NCBI RefSeq assembly: GCF_905475395.1
Contig: NC_058337.1
Coordinates: 87,476,368 to 87,540,367 of the forward strand
Direction of reading: 5' to 3'
Length of the DNA stretch: 64,000 bases
Origin: Chrysoperla carnea
Lineage: Eukaryota > Arthropoda > Insecta > Neuroptera > Chrysopidae
Positions within the stretch are counted from its first letter, which is position 1; every line of letters begins with the position of its first letter. The position numbers and the translations under genes are program-made. The notes under the pieces are model-generated. The model saw nothing but the letters and a program-made list of their open reading frames with translations, ran no database searches and had not been told where the DNA came from. This document shows, in pieces, positions 23,661 to 36,550 of this stretch.

Positions 23661-26600
23661 CACTTGAATTAAAAGTCGATTATCCTATATGTATTTGGAT
23701 ATCGTATCTTTTTGTATGCGATTTTTAATGGGAATATATCCATCGCGTAAAATAAGAATTAAGTGCATTTTCTAAACTTTTAGTTAGTTTCATCTGATAG
23801 ACTTCTGGAAGTGGGATTTTTTTATTGGAAATTTCCTCCTTTTTACCAATGAATCTTTTTTTTAAATATTAATATTTTAGGAAATATTGGCGAAAAATGA
23901 AATTCCTTTTTTTCATCTTTAATTGTTTATAGCTTTAGAAATGCTTCTGGTACATTTTTGTAGACATCATTTCGAATCCAACGAGACTCGACTAATAATT
24001 GATTTTGCTATTTTACTTTTTTTTTGACTAAATTAAAAAATAGTTTTTTTTATCCAAAACAGTATTAGATTCAAAATGGCATAAGTTTGTTTATCGAGGT
24101 TAGCTTGTTTAATAAAATTTTTTAATTTATTTTGATTGAAAACATTATTTAAATATTATTTTTATGAATATTTAAAAGAACGCTTTGGATGAAAGTTTTC
24201 AAGGACAATTATTAATTATAATAAAATTAGATAATAATTATATACTTTTATGAAAATTTAATTTTTTTTTTTGCGTAAATCTTCATTCTAAACACTTGAT
24301 GTGTACCATTTTTATAAATTAACCTTCTAGAATTTTAACATTCAATTTTAATGACCTATATATTTTATGATTTATTTATTCAATGTTACATGCTATGATA
24401 AAATTGTGAACGGTAAAAATATGGCCTCGCTAAAGACTGAATTCCATTGGGAGAAGGATCTAATATTGTATATTTACATCTAAGCTATCTGTGTTGTGAA
24501 CATACTTTTAAGTCAATTTTTAACAAACCGTGATGGATATTACCCTTAGAACACAGACCAATAAATTTCTGATAATTAAATAATTTATTGAGAAATTATT
24601 GTTTAATATATAACAATTTTATTTTGTATAAGCGAAAACTTTCGTTGAGAAATTTTAAAATTTATGTTGTAGGACATTAAAATGGTATTTATTTTTGTTA
24701 ATATTGGATTTACAGAAAATATAATCAATAATCGAGTATCAAGTATAGTAAAATTTATTTTCTACAGCTTCGCTTTCGAATATTAACCGAGAAATTCCAA
24801 TTTTTAAAAAATTTTCGCTTTTTAGAACCTAAAACAAATTATTGAATCCAAATCAAAAACTGACTTAATAATAATTACTAAAATGTGAAGTTAATTAAAG
24901 GTTTTGAACATATAGAACCCAGTTTTCGTTCTCATTCAGTTGAAATATGCTTGAAACTCGATAAATAAATTTAATCGAGGAAATTGCTTTAAGCGAAAAA
25001 TGTTAGTTTCAAAGGCACACATCTTATACTGGCATTAACTTCGATCTAAGTTTTAAGGTTTAATTAAAACCTCACTCTGATTCATAACTGACAAATATTA
25101 GATGAACGCTTCAAATTAGAAAGTTGTTCTTTATGAATACGCAAACAAAATTTTTTGTTTGAAACATTTTTCTGTAAACTGAATAGTTTAGACAGTAATT
25201 GGTAGCAAAAATCTAACTTTTTGTGCGTTTGTTCATTCAATTTGAACAAAAATGGCCTTTATAGAAAAACCTTTATAGAAACCACTTTTATTGGATTTAT
25301 TGTGAAATTTTATTCGGAGAGTGACCGATTTTGCAGAAACAATTATACGAAATAACAATTTTGATACGAAAAAACAATTTTGGGTAAAACTTTTCAGTTC
25401 ACTTTTGCCTAAACTGTACGGTTTGCGGAAAAATTTGATTAAAAAATGTTACTTTTTTAACAACTTCAATAACAACTTTTTAATTTCAAGTGTTCATCTA
25501 TCGATTACCAGTTATGGAGTAGATTGAGCTTTTCATTGAGCTTAAAAATGTAGGTCAACTTTACCTACATCCCCAACATTTTTCACTTGAAGCATTTTTA
25601 TCGATAAATGCTATTATTCCAGTTTAAAGCATCTGTCAACTTAAAAATCACTCTGTATATTTTTGAGAAAAACAAGAGATAATTTTTCTGTGAAAAGGAT
25701 GATTAATTAATGCATTTACAAGAAAATATTTGAGACTGTTATCCAAGAATACGATACTAATATAATAGATAAATCTTTTCCAATCTTTTACCATTTATAC
25801 ATGAATGCTGCATGTTCTTCTTATCGGGATTTTTGTCAGAAATAAAGGATAAAAGAATAATTAAGCAGTCATTAAATTATTTATTTATCAACGACGATTT
25901 AATGTAATTCACCTTACGACGATTTAATTAATCCACCTTGATTTGCACATTCCATAGGTAAGCCAGGAAATGATTTAAAGGTATATATTTTAAACGGTAT
26001 CAAAGAATAGGTACTCGGTCACAAGAAAATTACTGTGAGTCTAACTATTAAAGTGTCCTAGTTTTTAAGGTTTTACTTAAAAAAATTTAAAGGTTTAATA
26101 CAATTTAGTGTGCATTTATTTTAATGTAATTGAATATTTATGTTTGCCCTTGTTCCTTGACCGCGATTGCTATTAAATCTGTTACAATTTTAAAATTACT
26201 TACTCTAGTCTAGTCTCAAGGGTATAAAATATTTCCTATACTATTTATTAGTCAACATAAAAATGAGTTTAAATAGTACTAGGAACTGTCAATAGTCATA
26301 GCAGTTGAATAGGATCTGAATAAAAAAATTTACAACAAACTTTATTCAAAACAATACCCAAGAGCGTATTAGCTTATATTTGAGATTGTGGTTTTTAATT
26401 TCGAAGAAAAATAGTTTCACCTACTGTTAGTTCGAAGAAAAGTTCGAAAAGTAGATAAGAGTAAATTTTTACGGAATTACCTAAAAAAAAACTATTAAAG
26501 CTCCAGTCCCGTCACATGAGGCACCAAGCTAACGCACATTTTAAACATGTATATTCGACGTTTTTTAGAATTATGAGTTAAATAATGAATACATTGTGCT

Positions 26601-28740
26601 TAAGAATGTTTGGGAGCATGTGTATATTGAAAGGCAAGCAAGTTAGGGTCGCTATCGTCCTTTGGACCTGGATTTACCACTGATTTAGTTGGGCAATTAT
26701 ATCTTTATGCCAAAATATTTTTCAATTTTTGAAATGTTTTGGAAAAAATTTTTAATTTGCCCTCCTTCCTGGACTAAAAGCACGGTATTCCCATTTTTGG
26801 GAGACATATGAAAATGCTACAAAATGAATGAAAATTTAGTAAGATGCTCTTTAGTTAATGTAATGCTAAATCTATGGTAAGAATTTTAAAATGATTCACT
26901 TACCCATTTAAAAGTTATTGTAGGAAAACTGTAATTTTAGATGTTCTAATTTTCTTGGTAATATAGTCATATCTTTAAATAATAATAGATATTATTTTTC
27001 CAAATTAATGATAAGAAAATTACCAACTTTAGAAGAAGCTTCAAGAAAAGCTCAAACAGTATAAATAATTATATTTCTAGGAAACTTCGCGTTTTCCTTA
27101 CATATTAATCCATATTTAGTTTGAAGTTTACATTAAGTTTTTTATTTGGATGCTTTAGAAAAAAATGATATCTGAATATTAGATATCAAAGCTATTACAT
27201 CTGCAGGAATATTCAAGGAATACTTCTTATTATGTATAAAATACCTATATAAATAAAAAGAATTCCCAGGTGATATTGTAAAATAAGAACGAAGGGTATT
27301 ATAATATTCTTATAAGTGAAGTACTAGAAAGTTGAATGGTCATGCATTTAATTTTTGTTTTAAATTCACAATATTCATAATATTATGAAATAATTTGGAA
27401 CAGTTATTATTACCAAATAATAACATTTTTACAAGGTCATTTTATTTTCATTAATAAGTCAAATGAATTCTAATTATTTTGTCTAATTATTATCTATTTT
27501 TAATTTTATTGTATAATAATAGAAAATAATTTTATTGTGTATGGTCATTGTCTTGAATCCGTAGGTCAATTAAATATACTTTTCAATAAGATTCTTCTTT
27601 GTCTTGACTTAAATTTAATTTTGCTTACAAAATCTATATTTTTAGATTTATATATAAGCTACTGAAAGGTAATAGTTTTGTATTGCCTTCTGTAAATTGT
27701 TTTTAATAAAAAATTTAAGGAAGCCAACTTTTTCCAATCGACTTATACATGGTCAATTTTGCTGCTACGTAGTTAAAGAATAACTCTTATAAGGGAAGGC
27801 ATCGAATTGTCAAATAATCTTTATAAATTTTGATGTCAATAGACTTTCTTTATAGTGGAGGCGTTGGACAATGATATAGTCGCGATTGACCGTCGAGTAT
27901 TCCTCTATTGCTCAGACTTGGATAAATATAACTTGGATTCATTGAATATCTGTATTCTTATTAAATGTAAGGGTTCTTTGGGCAATGGCCAAAAATGTTG
28001 CCCTAAGTTTCTTCAGCTAATTCTGATACAATAAAATACAAATACCTACAATTTCAACTGAGGAGAAAAATTCCACGCAAATCTTTTTATCGATCCTATA
28101 TGCTTAAGAATTCGATGTTATTTGAGAAAGCGTATGAATCAGGATTTGAAAATTATACGTTTGGTAGGAAATATATTTGTGAAATTCAAAAGCATAAACT
28201 TTTTCAACATTTTTCGTCATGTCTAAGATTCAATTCACAAAAATATTTTGACCTTTCTATCAATTTGCCGCCTCCAAAATTTGAGGCCTAGGGCCATGAC
28301 TCAAGTGGCCCAATATGTAAATCCAGGCCTGTTTGTTAGTGTTTCGAAAAAATTTAGTTTAACTCTCATTTTAATTTGCATTATATTCATTAATATTATA
28401 AAGTTCCTTACTATTATAACACCTTTTAGAAAAATATTTTATTTTATATAAAGAGAACTCTGTAATATTTGAAAAAATATTTTATAAAAATGTTTCTAAT
28501 TAATTTTATTTCAATTAGTTTTTTGTGGTAATTGTTCGATATTTTCCTTTATTTACTATACCAAAGAGGGGATAAAATCTTTTTAATAACTGAAATCAAT
28601 ATTACAATTGTAATATGTATTTTATTGTTTACTTTTAGTATAAATTTTCCTCAAGGGGATTTCTTTTTTTATGTTTGTTTAAAAAAATATGTATACACTA
28701 TATTTAATTGAAAAATGTTAAATATTAACTTTTGTTGCAG
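23661..28740. other. Long gene-free stretch, probably the first Ddc intron
   Basis: About 5 kb of AT-rich DNA with no recognised exon. It includes a degenerate repeat at 26640-26790 that is similar to 30121-30340. The short open frames here (25321-25527, 28100-28451, 28715-28897) show no family resemblance, and the last one overlaps Ddc exon 1 in another frame. Confidence 0.5.
26640..26790 (+). repeat. Degenerate repeat shared with Ddc intron 1
   Basis: ACCACTGATTTAGTTGG, TTTATGCCAAAATA and TTGCCCTCCTTCCTGGACTA recur in the same order at 30180-30330 (ATCATTGATTTGGTTGG, TTTATGCCAAAATA, TTGCCTTCCCCCCAACTA). Class unknown. Confidence 0.5.
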
Positions 28741-31700
28741 GATTTACATAAGACATAAAAAATGGAAGTTGAACAATTCAAAGAATTCGCCAAGGAAATG
28801 GTCGATTATATTGCAAAATATTTGGAAAACATTCGAGACAGGTACGAAAAAAAATTTTATTTTTGAATTGTTTAATATTGAGTTTTCCACGAATTAGCCA
28901 TTTATTTGTATTGCCATTTCGGTTGACCAACTAATACACATCCTGAATTTTATAAACTTAAAAAGTACAGAAAATGAGAAAAAGATAATAAGGACTAGTT
29001 CCCACTAAAGAACGATGGAAAATTTATTCATCGCAAATGTAGACTGTTTTAATTTGTATAACAATTGCAGGTAGTTCAATGCTCTTTTATTTAAGCAGGG
29101 TAATGTCTATCAGCTTATACGACTGCAGCACTTGTATAGCCTTTGATTGCCAAAGTATTACTCAAATGGGAATATGCGAAAGATGAATATTTTGAATGCC
29201 CAATTTTTATTAATACACCTTAGCTCTTTTACAAAATACTTTCAAATTTTGTTAAAATAAAAAAGCTAAGTTTTTTTCGAAAATTCTCAATAAATATTCA
29301 ATTGCAAAATAATTTTGTTGGGTCCAGTAAGGTACATTTTGTAAAAAATGTTTAGATACATTGTTTTTAAAACATTTTCTTGGCATTTACTTTGATGATT
29401 ATATGGTCTTAGAGACGGTATCAGCTCAATTTCACCTATCTGATAAACAGATGAGACATATTTTTTATTAGATTTTGTTGATTTTTAAACACTCCTCATA
29501 GTTTCATATAATATTGATTTCGATTAGTTAACAGATCTACACCGATCTGTAAACTAATCGATGGGTATCACAAAAAAGATAATTTAATTACGAAAATAAT
29601 GGTATAGGCTTGCCTAATAAAAATTCATAAAAAATATGTCTCATATGGTTACCAGATGGGTGAAAATCGATCTTATACCGTCTAACAATTTCTTAGCAAT
29701 AACCATACTCGAGTTTACAAAATATTAGTAGATTTTAAACATATGTTTATTGGCTAATATTTAGACGAAGTCTAGATAGGTATACCTTTCACGAAACGTT
29801 AAAATTAAAAACTCATTAACGACTTAAATAGGTTAATTCATAATATATGTTTAGAATCATTTAGAATGGTTAACCCTGACCAACAATGTCCTAGTAACTT
29901 GGTGTTATATTGTTAAGAGAAAGTTTTTTGTTTCATAAAGTCAAAGATATATTCTGTAATATTATAATATTATTACCTATATTTGCCAACAATTTAAAGG
30001 TCGCGATTTTAAGTTACAGATTATGCGACTATATAATATACAGAGTGTATAACCATGAGAGTAACTAAAATTGATACCCCAAAAAGATAAAGGTATTATT
30101 TCCTTAGATGAATGTTTTCACTTTATATCGATTCATGGGCATACTGAGGTGAAGTGGGCATACAGTTAGGAGCAGTTGCCTTCCCTCCCTGAACCAAGAT
30201 TTATCATTGATTTGGTTGGCGAGTATGTGTTTATGCCAAAATACTTAATTAAATATATTTTTAGGCAAAAATATCTTATTTGCCTTCCCCCCAACTAAAA
30301 ATTTCTATTCTGCCTCCCTTGGGTCAAAAGCTAAGAATATTGACACTTAAGGATATATTTTAATATCTATGTGTCTTTTAAGATAATATTTAGATAATAT
30401 TTTGCTTTCTAGACGTGTATTACCAACTGTCGAACCAGGATATTTGCGACCATTGATCCCTAATGAAGCTCCACAAGAACCAGATCAATGGCAAGATGTT
30501 ATGGCCGATATTGAACGTGTTATTATGCCAGGTGTAAGTTGAATCTTTATACATAAATCGAACTTGATAGGCTCAAAAAGAGCCTTTTATTTTTTGCAAT
30601 GAAGACAATACAAATATTGTATTCCATAATTTTTTTTTTAGTTTTACCTATTCCCGGTATTTAGAAGTCCTTATATTTACACTTAACATGTAGTTCCAAA
30701 AACGTTGGGCAAATAGGAAACAAAATATTTGATAAAATTGATTTTCGTACCTTTCAGTTTGAATACCCCAAGACTCTTTGTATCGAATGAGAAGAAACTT
30801 GGAAGAATAGGAAGAATTCTTCTGAAGTTTTTGCCTCAATCAATATATTTGGAGAAAGTTTCTTAGTTTTACTGATCAGGCAATCCTGTAATATCTTCTT
30901 ACATTACATTCTTCAGATTTCCGCATAGGACTGAAGATATAATATTTTAACAACTTGAGATTTTTAAACGTAGATTATCATTTTAGGTAACACACTGGCA
31001 TTCTCCACGTTTCCATGCATATTTCCCCACAGCAAATTCTTATCCAGCAATTGTTGCTGATATGCTTAGTGCAGCAATTGGGTGTATTGGATTTACATGG
31101 GTAAGTAGCACTTAACAACAAATTATGATTAAAATTTTGTTTATTTGTAAATTTTTGTTTATAGATTGCAAGCCCAGCATGCACTGAATTAGAAGTAGTA
31201 ACTTTAGATTGGTTAGGAAAAATGTTAGATTTACCCGAGGAATTTTTAGCCTGTTCTGGTGGAAAAGGTGGTGGTGTTATTCAAGGCACTGCAAGTGAAG
31301 CAACTTTAGTCGCGTTGCTTGGTGCTAAAGCACGCGCAATTAATCGATGTAAAGAAGCAAATCCACAAATGACTGATAATGATATTACAGCAAAACTTGT
31401 TGCATATGCGTCAAGTAAGTAACAATAATGTTTTATTTAAATTAATTATTTTAATAGAATTAAAGAAATTCACTTTTGGCCTTGTTTAAGTAATTGCACA
31501 AATAGTGTTAAGAAAGTGTATTTAATCAATTTCAATGAATAATAACATCCTGTAAGTTTGTCTATTCTATAATATTAACTATTATTTTTTAGTATTTTTA
31601 GCAAATAAAAATACATTAGCCTTTCTTAACAATTTCGTAGACCAAAAATTAAAAAAAAGTATATTATAAGGATAAAGGGCTCTAGGTACATATGAATGCT

Positions 31701-33486
31701 TGAAAATTTCGAAACTTACTTCAATATTATAGATCAGATATTTTCATCACATAAAATTAATAGTATACTAACATAATAATTAATAGTATGTCAGATATTT
31801 CATCTTGTCAAATAGTCATCCATTGTACGAACAGTCTAACTCTAAAACATCAGCCATCTAGTTCGTTAAATGTTGTATTCGATGCTACGGCTGAATATAA
31901 TTCAAGCTTCTAGTTGAAGGCTGCTAGTTATACTAAGCTAGTTGGCTGCGACATATACATTTCGTTTACAAAGTAATTATTATTATGATAAGTATAGTAT
32001 ACTATTATCGAAGATAATAAAGGATGTTTCGAAATAAATTTCGATTTTTGCCCCAATTTCTTAGATCAGTTTTTTGTATTTTATAATTACGTATTTCAAC
32101 TACCAAGTGCCATCAACAGTATGAATTAGCTAATCGTAATTACTCTTATTATGTATGTTACTCGTTGCTAATTTGGTGCAGTCCGCAAACGTAACAGACT
32201 GCTATATCTAAAATATAACAATCATCAGCAAGAATTTTTACTACAAGCATATTTACTAGGTCGAAATTTGCAAAATACGCAGATTCTAAAATTAATCTTA
32301 TTTTAAATAGTTACAAATTAAAACCTTTATATTCTTTATTACAGAACAATCACATTCTTCGGTTGAACGAGCTGGTCTTTTAGGTGGTGTTACACTAAGA
32401 TCTATCCCAACAGATGAACATTTCAAAATGTGCCCTGAAAAGCTACAAGAAATCATTGCCGAAGACAAAAAGAATGGTCTCATACCGTTTTATGTAAGTT
32501 AATTTTTGAATGTTATATCGGAACCAGAAATTAAACATTCCTTTTAATTTTCTATACCAATCAAATTTTTTTACGATTGATATTCTTGGTTTTCCTTTGA
32601 GTTTTTCTTCGAGAATAATTTTTTTTTATTTGCTTATTCTATTTCAAATTCCTTTTGTGATAATCGTCCTTGCGTAACTTATGAAGCTCTGCCTAATATT
32701 TAATTTCTAAGCTTTCATAATTTATATTCTAGATTTAGAGAATAATATAAATGAAAATTTTAGGTTGTGGGTACTCTTGGTACAACTTCAACATGTGCAT
32801 TCGATCCAATCGACAAAATTGGTGAAATTTGTCAAAAAGAAAAAATATGGTTACACGTTGATGCCGCTTACGCAGGTTCAGCATTTATTTGTCCCGAAAA
32901 TCGTTACTTAATGAAAGGTGTTCATTTAGCTGATTCCTTCAATTTTAATCCTCACAAATGGATGTTGGTTAATTTTGATTGCTCAGCAATGTGGTTGAAA
33001 GAACCTGGTTGGGTAGTTGATGCATTCAATGTAGATCCACTATATTTAAAACATGACCAACAAGGTTCAGCACCGGATTATCGCCATTGGCAAATACCTC
33101 TTGGTCGTCGTTTCCGATCACTAAAATTGTGGTTCACCTTACGTTTATTTGGTGTAGAAAATTTACAAGCACATATTCGTAAACATATTGCATTAGCTCA
33201 TGATTTTGAGGCATTAGTGAAAGCAGATGATCGGTTCGAAATTGTTGGTGATGTTCTTATGGGCTTAGTTTGTTTCCGTCTCAAACAGAGTAACGAAATT
33301 AATGAGAAATTATTGAAAAAAATTAATGAACGTGGTATTATTCATTTAGTACCCTCAAAAATTGGTGATGTATACTTTTTACGTATGGCTGTTTGCTCTC
33401 GATATACAGAGCAAGAAGATATTCAATTGTCCTGGAGAGAAGTGGTAGCTGCAACTCAAGATGTTTTAGGGTGTGCAAATAAGTAA
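28741..33486 (+). CDS. Ddc: Aromatic L-amino acid (DOPA) decarboxylase
   Basis: This PLP enzyme decarboxylates DOPA to dopamine and 5-HTP to serotonin, in neurons and in cuticle-forming epidermis. Coding exons are 28762-28841, 30413-30533, 30987-31100, 31165-31414, 32345-32493 and 32764-33486, giving 478 residues, usual for the family. Phases join throughout. The start [20 protein letters not shown] is the canonical N-terminus; the exon begins at acceptor 28741 with a 21-base leader. PLP-binding lysine K303 is in NFNPHKW. H192 (SHSSVERA) and loop Y332 (DPLYLK) are the residues expected in a true decarboxylase, whereas Asn at 192 marks insect DOPA-aldehyde synthases. [18 protein letters not shown] is typical. 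AATAAA lies at 33532-33537. No damage was seen. Confidence 0.97.
30121..30340 (+). repeat. Degenerate repeat in Ddc intron 1
   Basis: It matches blocks of 26640-26790 in the same order and orientation. It lies just upstream of Ddc exon 2 (30413) and contains no coding sequence. Confidence 0.5.
31415..32344. other. Ddc intron 4, nothing recognised
   Basis: This 930-base intron interrupts the codon for K189, three residues before H192. It is AT-rich and I see no repeat or regulatory motif I can support. Confidence 0.6.
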
Positions 33487-34019
33487 TGTTGTTTGCCTGT
33501 TTATCGAAATTCATTGCCAAATGTATAAAAAAATAAATCGAAAATCATTCAACGTAAATTAGGAAATTTAAGTGTTTGTGTGTTGTGAGTAGTAGTAGTT
33601 TTCAGAGCTTCAACCCGATTGAAAATTTTGTTTTTACAAAGGAATCGCAGTAAAAGTGCAGTAAATCCTGTTTATCAAATTTTTTGGGAATGTTACAACC
33701 ATGATGCATATAAAAAAAATGATGTCAGCTTTTCTACACAGAATCTGTTGCAGCATTGTTGAAAATACATTAATGCTTTTTCACGCAGAGCCTGAATTTT
33801 CTGTAAGAAGGCGTGTACTTTAAGATAATATGTTCTTTTAAGAGCATCAACACATGTCATGCTTTTTTCTAAAAATATACAGTTTATGATTTTAAAATAA
33901 ATGTATAATTAGCATGATACTCGCCCGCTTACCTGGACAATTTTCATTTTTAGAAGTAAAGACCACCACGTTATAGCTAATGCTAAAATTTTATAAACTA
34001 TAGCTTATGTGTTATTCTG

Positions 34020-34135
34020 ATGAAAGAGCTATATTATTGAAAATTATTAAAATCCATTCAGTAGTTTTTGCGTGAAAGCGTAACGAACAAACAAATCAAC
34101 TTACTTTCACATTTATGGTATAGGGATGTTATTAA
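34020..34135 (-). repeat. TTTGTTTG/CGTGAAAGC family fragment
   Basis: AAATCCATTCAGTAGTTTTT and GCGTGAAAGCGTAACGAACA followed by ACTTACTTTCACATTTATGG match the element at 18225-18375 in the same orientation. Confidence 0.6.
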
Positions 34136-34451
34136 CGATAATTGGCTATTGATCGGTTTGAAGCTTCTATTAATAAATGTATATAAATATACCAATTTTA
34201 TTTTAATTTATTCTTATAAAAATGTTTTTGTCAGATTTGTGACGATTTTATATTAAATGAATTTTTTTATTGTATATTTTTGCCAATTTTTTAATACCAT
34301 GTTTAGCTTTTTTTTACTGCTGGAAAAATACAAATAATCAAGTGCATTATATACTTATATTGTAGGCAAAAATCGTAATTTTTGCCAAAAAAAAACTTAA
34401 TTGAATAAGAGAATTTAATTTATATATGAGATAAGTTTCCGTTAGGTATCT

Positions 34452-34544
34452 TCCTAAATACAATGCTGCCTATCACGGTTTGTTTTCGTCATAACATAAA
34501 AACGACAAAATCATGATAGGCAACATTATGTCATGTATTTAGGT
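34452..34544. repeat. Foldback of about 93 bases
   Basis: CCTAAATACAATGCTGCCTA on the left pairs with TAGGCAACATTATGTCATGT and ATTTAGG on the right, with a small bulge. An inner TTTTCGTC/AACGACAAAA pair extends the stem. It is probably the remains of a small MITE. Confidence 0.65.
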
Positions 34545-35611
34545 ACAGAAGCATTGTTGTAAAAATATAATGTATATTTAAAAAATATTAATATTATTTT
34601 ATTATAAAAATGTAATTATTTTTCTTTAATTTAACAATTTATATTTAACCAACATTAAGAAAAATAGCGAAAGCTTTTAATAATCTGACAAAGATTCGTG
34701 TATTAACTGAAACCTGGATAAGCGAGAGTTAAAGAGGGATTGGAAATGCTTTTTTAACCTTTTCTCACTTGTTTTTTTAATATTTGTACTTTTAAAGAAG
34801 CGGGGGAATATAATAATAATTAATATTCATTTAGTTAAAAAAAATATATTTATTTTAAAAATTATTTTATTTATATTAAAAATATATTAATATTTATCTC
34901 CTTCGAATATTGAAATAATAAAAAAATCGCGTTGCTTGTGTGTTTAAAGACTCTTCCATTATTGGATAAGTAACCACAAGAACAAAAAGTAGCCATAAGC
35001 GCACAATTTTTTATCGCTTTAAGGTTTAAGATGAAAGGCAGTTATCAGATGATGTCGCTTATTCAGGTTCTATATAAAATTTAAAGTGATGAATAAATAT
35101 TATTACAAAACGTTAAAAATGGAACAAAAACTGATTGTTGATAAATTATAAATTTTATTAACTCGTTTAAATTGGGAATTAATAAAATTGACCATTATTA
35201 ATTCGTTTATTTTAGGGACTAATAAAATTGACCAAAATTTAAATAATAATTATAGATGGACCAAAATTGTATTAAAAATGTTATATTTATGTATCAATGA
35301 TATCTATATTATACAGATGTTGGAAAACAGTATTATTAAAATCAAATAAAATATGAATGCGTTTTTAATATTATTGAGTCCTGAAATCCCAGTGACTTAG
35401 TTATCACTTCTATCCCCAAAGGTTGCACTCACAATTACGTAGTTTACACTTGAGATGTAATGAAATATATTATGGCAGCTTAGCTGGGTTACAATAGGAG
35501 GATATTATTTCATGAATAAGGTAGGTATTATCCGAATTTTTTTTAAATAGGTTCCTAATACAACACGGAAGTCAGCAACCGGTCACGCTTGAAGTTCACA
35601 GATATTATGCA

Positions 35612-35860
35612 CTCATCAGCTCAGTGTCCATGGTGCAAAGGTGCAACTGACTTTACTCGTTTGACTACTGACTGGGAGGTTGCGGGTTCGAATCCAGCCT
35701 GCGGCAGTGTGAGCAATTATAATTAATGGGGCGATAAATTGATCACACTGTGGTCGCTTGGATAAGAACGAAGTAACCTACTCCACCCACATCATAAAAT
35801 AATTTAATTGTATATATGAATGTAGTTTAAAATAAATAAAGATTAAAAATAATGATGTGG
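35612..35860 (+). mobile_element. tRNA-derived SINE
   Basis: GCGGGTTCGAATCCAGCCTG at about 35686 contains a perfect RNA polymerase III B box (GGTTCGAATCC). An A-box-like TGGTGCAAAGGTGC lies about 50 bases upstream (35632). A non-tRNA body follows, then AATAAAGATTAAAAATAATG near the 3' end. CACCCACATCAT (about 35785) and ATGATGTGGGT (about 35853) form an inverted pair near the tail. No target duplication was resolved. It is not a functional tRNA, because there is no matching acceptor stem. Confidence 0.7.
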
Positions 35861-36180
35861 GTAGGCTCTGTTATTGACGGGTGTCTAAAAAACGGAAGTT
35901 AAACTACATTATGTTTCCTGGTGGATCATTTCACCCCAAAATTATTTACATATTACATATTACCTATATCTCCATTTAAATAAAATAGCCATAACATACC
36001 ACAAGCAAGAACTTGGATTTGGATTTTTTTTAAAAATCAATATTATAATTTTACAATCCATAATAACAATGTACAGCAAATAGTGTATTTTTGTTTTTAT
36101 GGAGCTTAAAATAATTTGTATACAAACTTTTAGTCGTTATTCAAGTTCTTTTAGTGTGATAACTACTACTATCTCTTCGA

Positions 36181-36248
36181 TAGTCCTTCGGCCGCCGGCC
36201 TGGCTGAAGCCTTCGGCATTGGAGCTCGCTGCGCTTGCATTCAGCTCT
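36181..36248. other. GC-rich island in AT-rich spacer
   Basis: TCCTTCGGCCGCCGGCCTGG followed by CTGAAGCCTTCGGCATTGGA and GCTCGCTGCGCTTGCATTCA is far more GC-rich than anything nearby. It contains repeated CCTTCGGC and AGCTC/GAGCT-type inverted words. It looks like a fragment of a repeat of different composition rather than a promoter island. Confidence 0.5.
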
Positions 36249-36550
36249 AATAAATACCTATTCACAATACCTGAATATTAATAAATAATACCTCGATACT
36301 ATTCAAATACCTGTTCACAATTCTTGATAAATATGGTGGGAGCGCAAATAAATCCTACATTATATGGTAAAGGGTAAATATATACGATGACAGAAATAAA
36401 AAAGTATAACAATTTAAACAGTAGAATTTTTTTTTTAAACTCGAACTTGGAATACCAAAAATTTGAGACAGAAAATACAGGAACAAAATAATTATATACA
36501 TTAGTCATTTTTTATTGCAAAGGGTCCACAAAATATTCGAAGCATGAAAA

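Larger units (their letters stand above)
33487..36550. other. Spacer between convergent Ddc and polyamine oxidase
   Basis: It contains the Ddc 3' end (AATAAA 33532-33537), a short-element copy at 34020-34135, a hairpin at 34452-34544, a SINE at 35612-35860 and a GC-rich island at 36181-36248. No additional gene recognised. Confidence 0.6.

Noticed and set aside
35680-35700. Possible tRNA gene at the GGTTCGAATCC box
   Set aside because: No pairing acceptor stem or plausible anticodon arm; the non-tRNA body and tail fit a SINE.
36099-36281. 60-residue plus-strand frame through the GC-rich island
   Set aside because: It reads across AT-rich DNA into the island and stops; no homology or splice signals.
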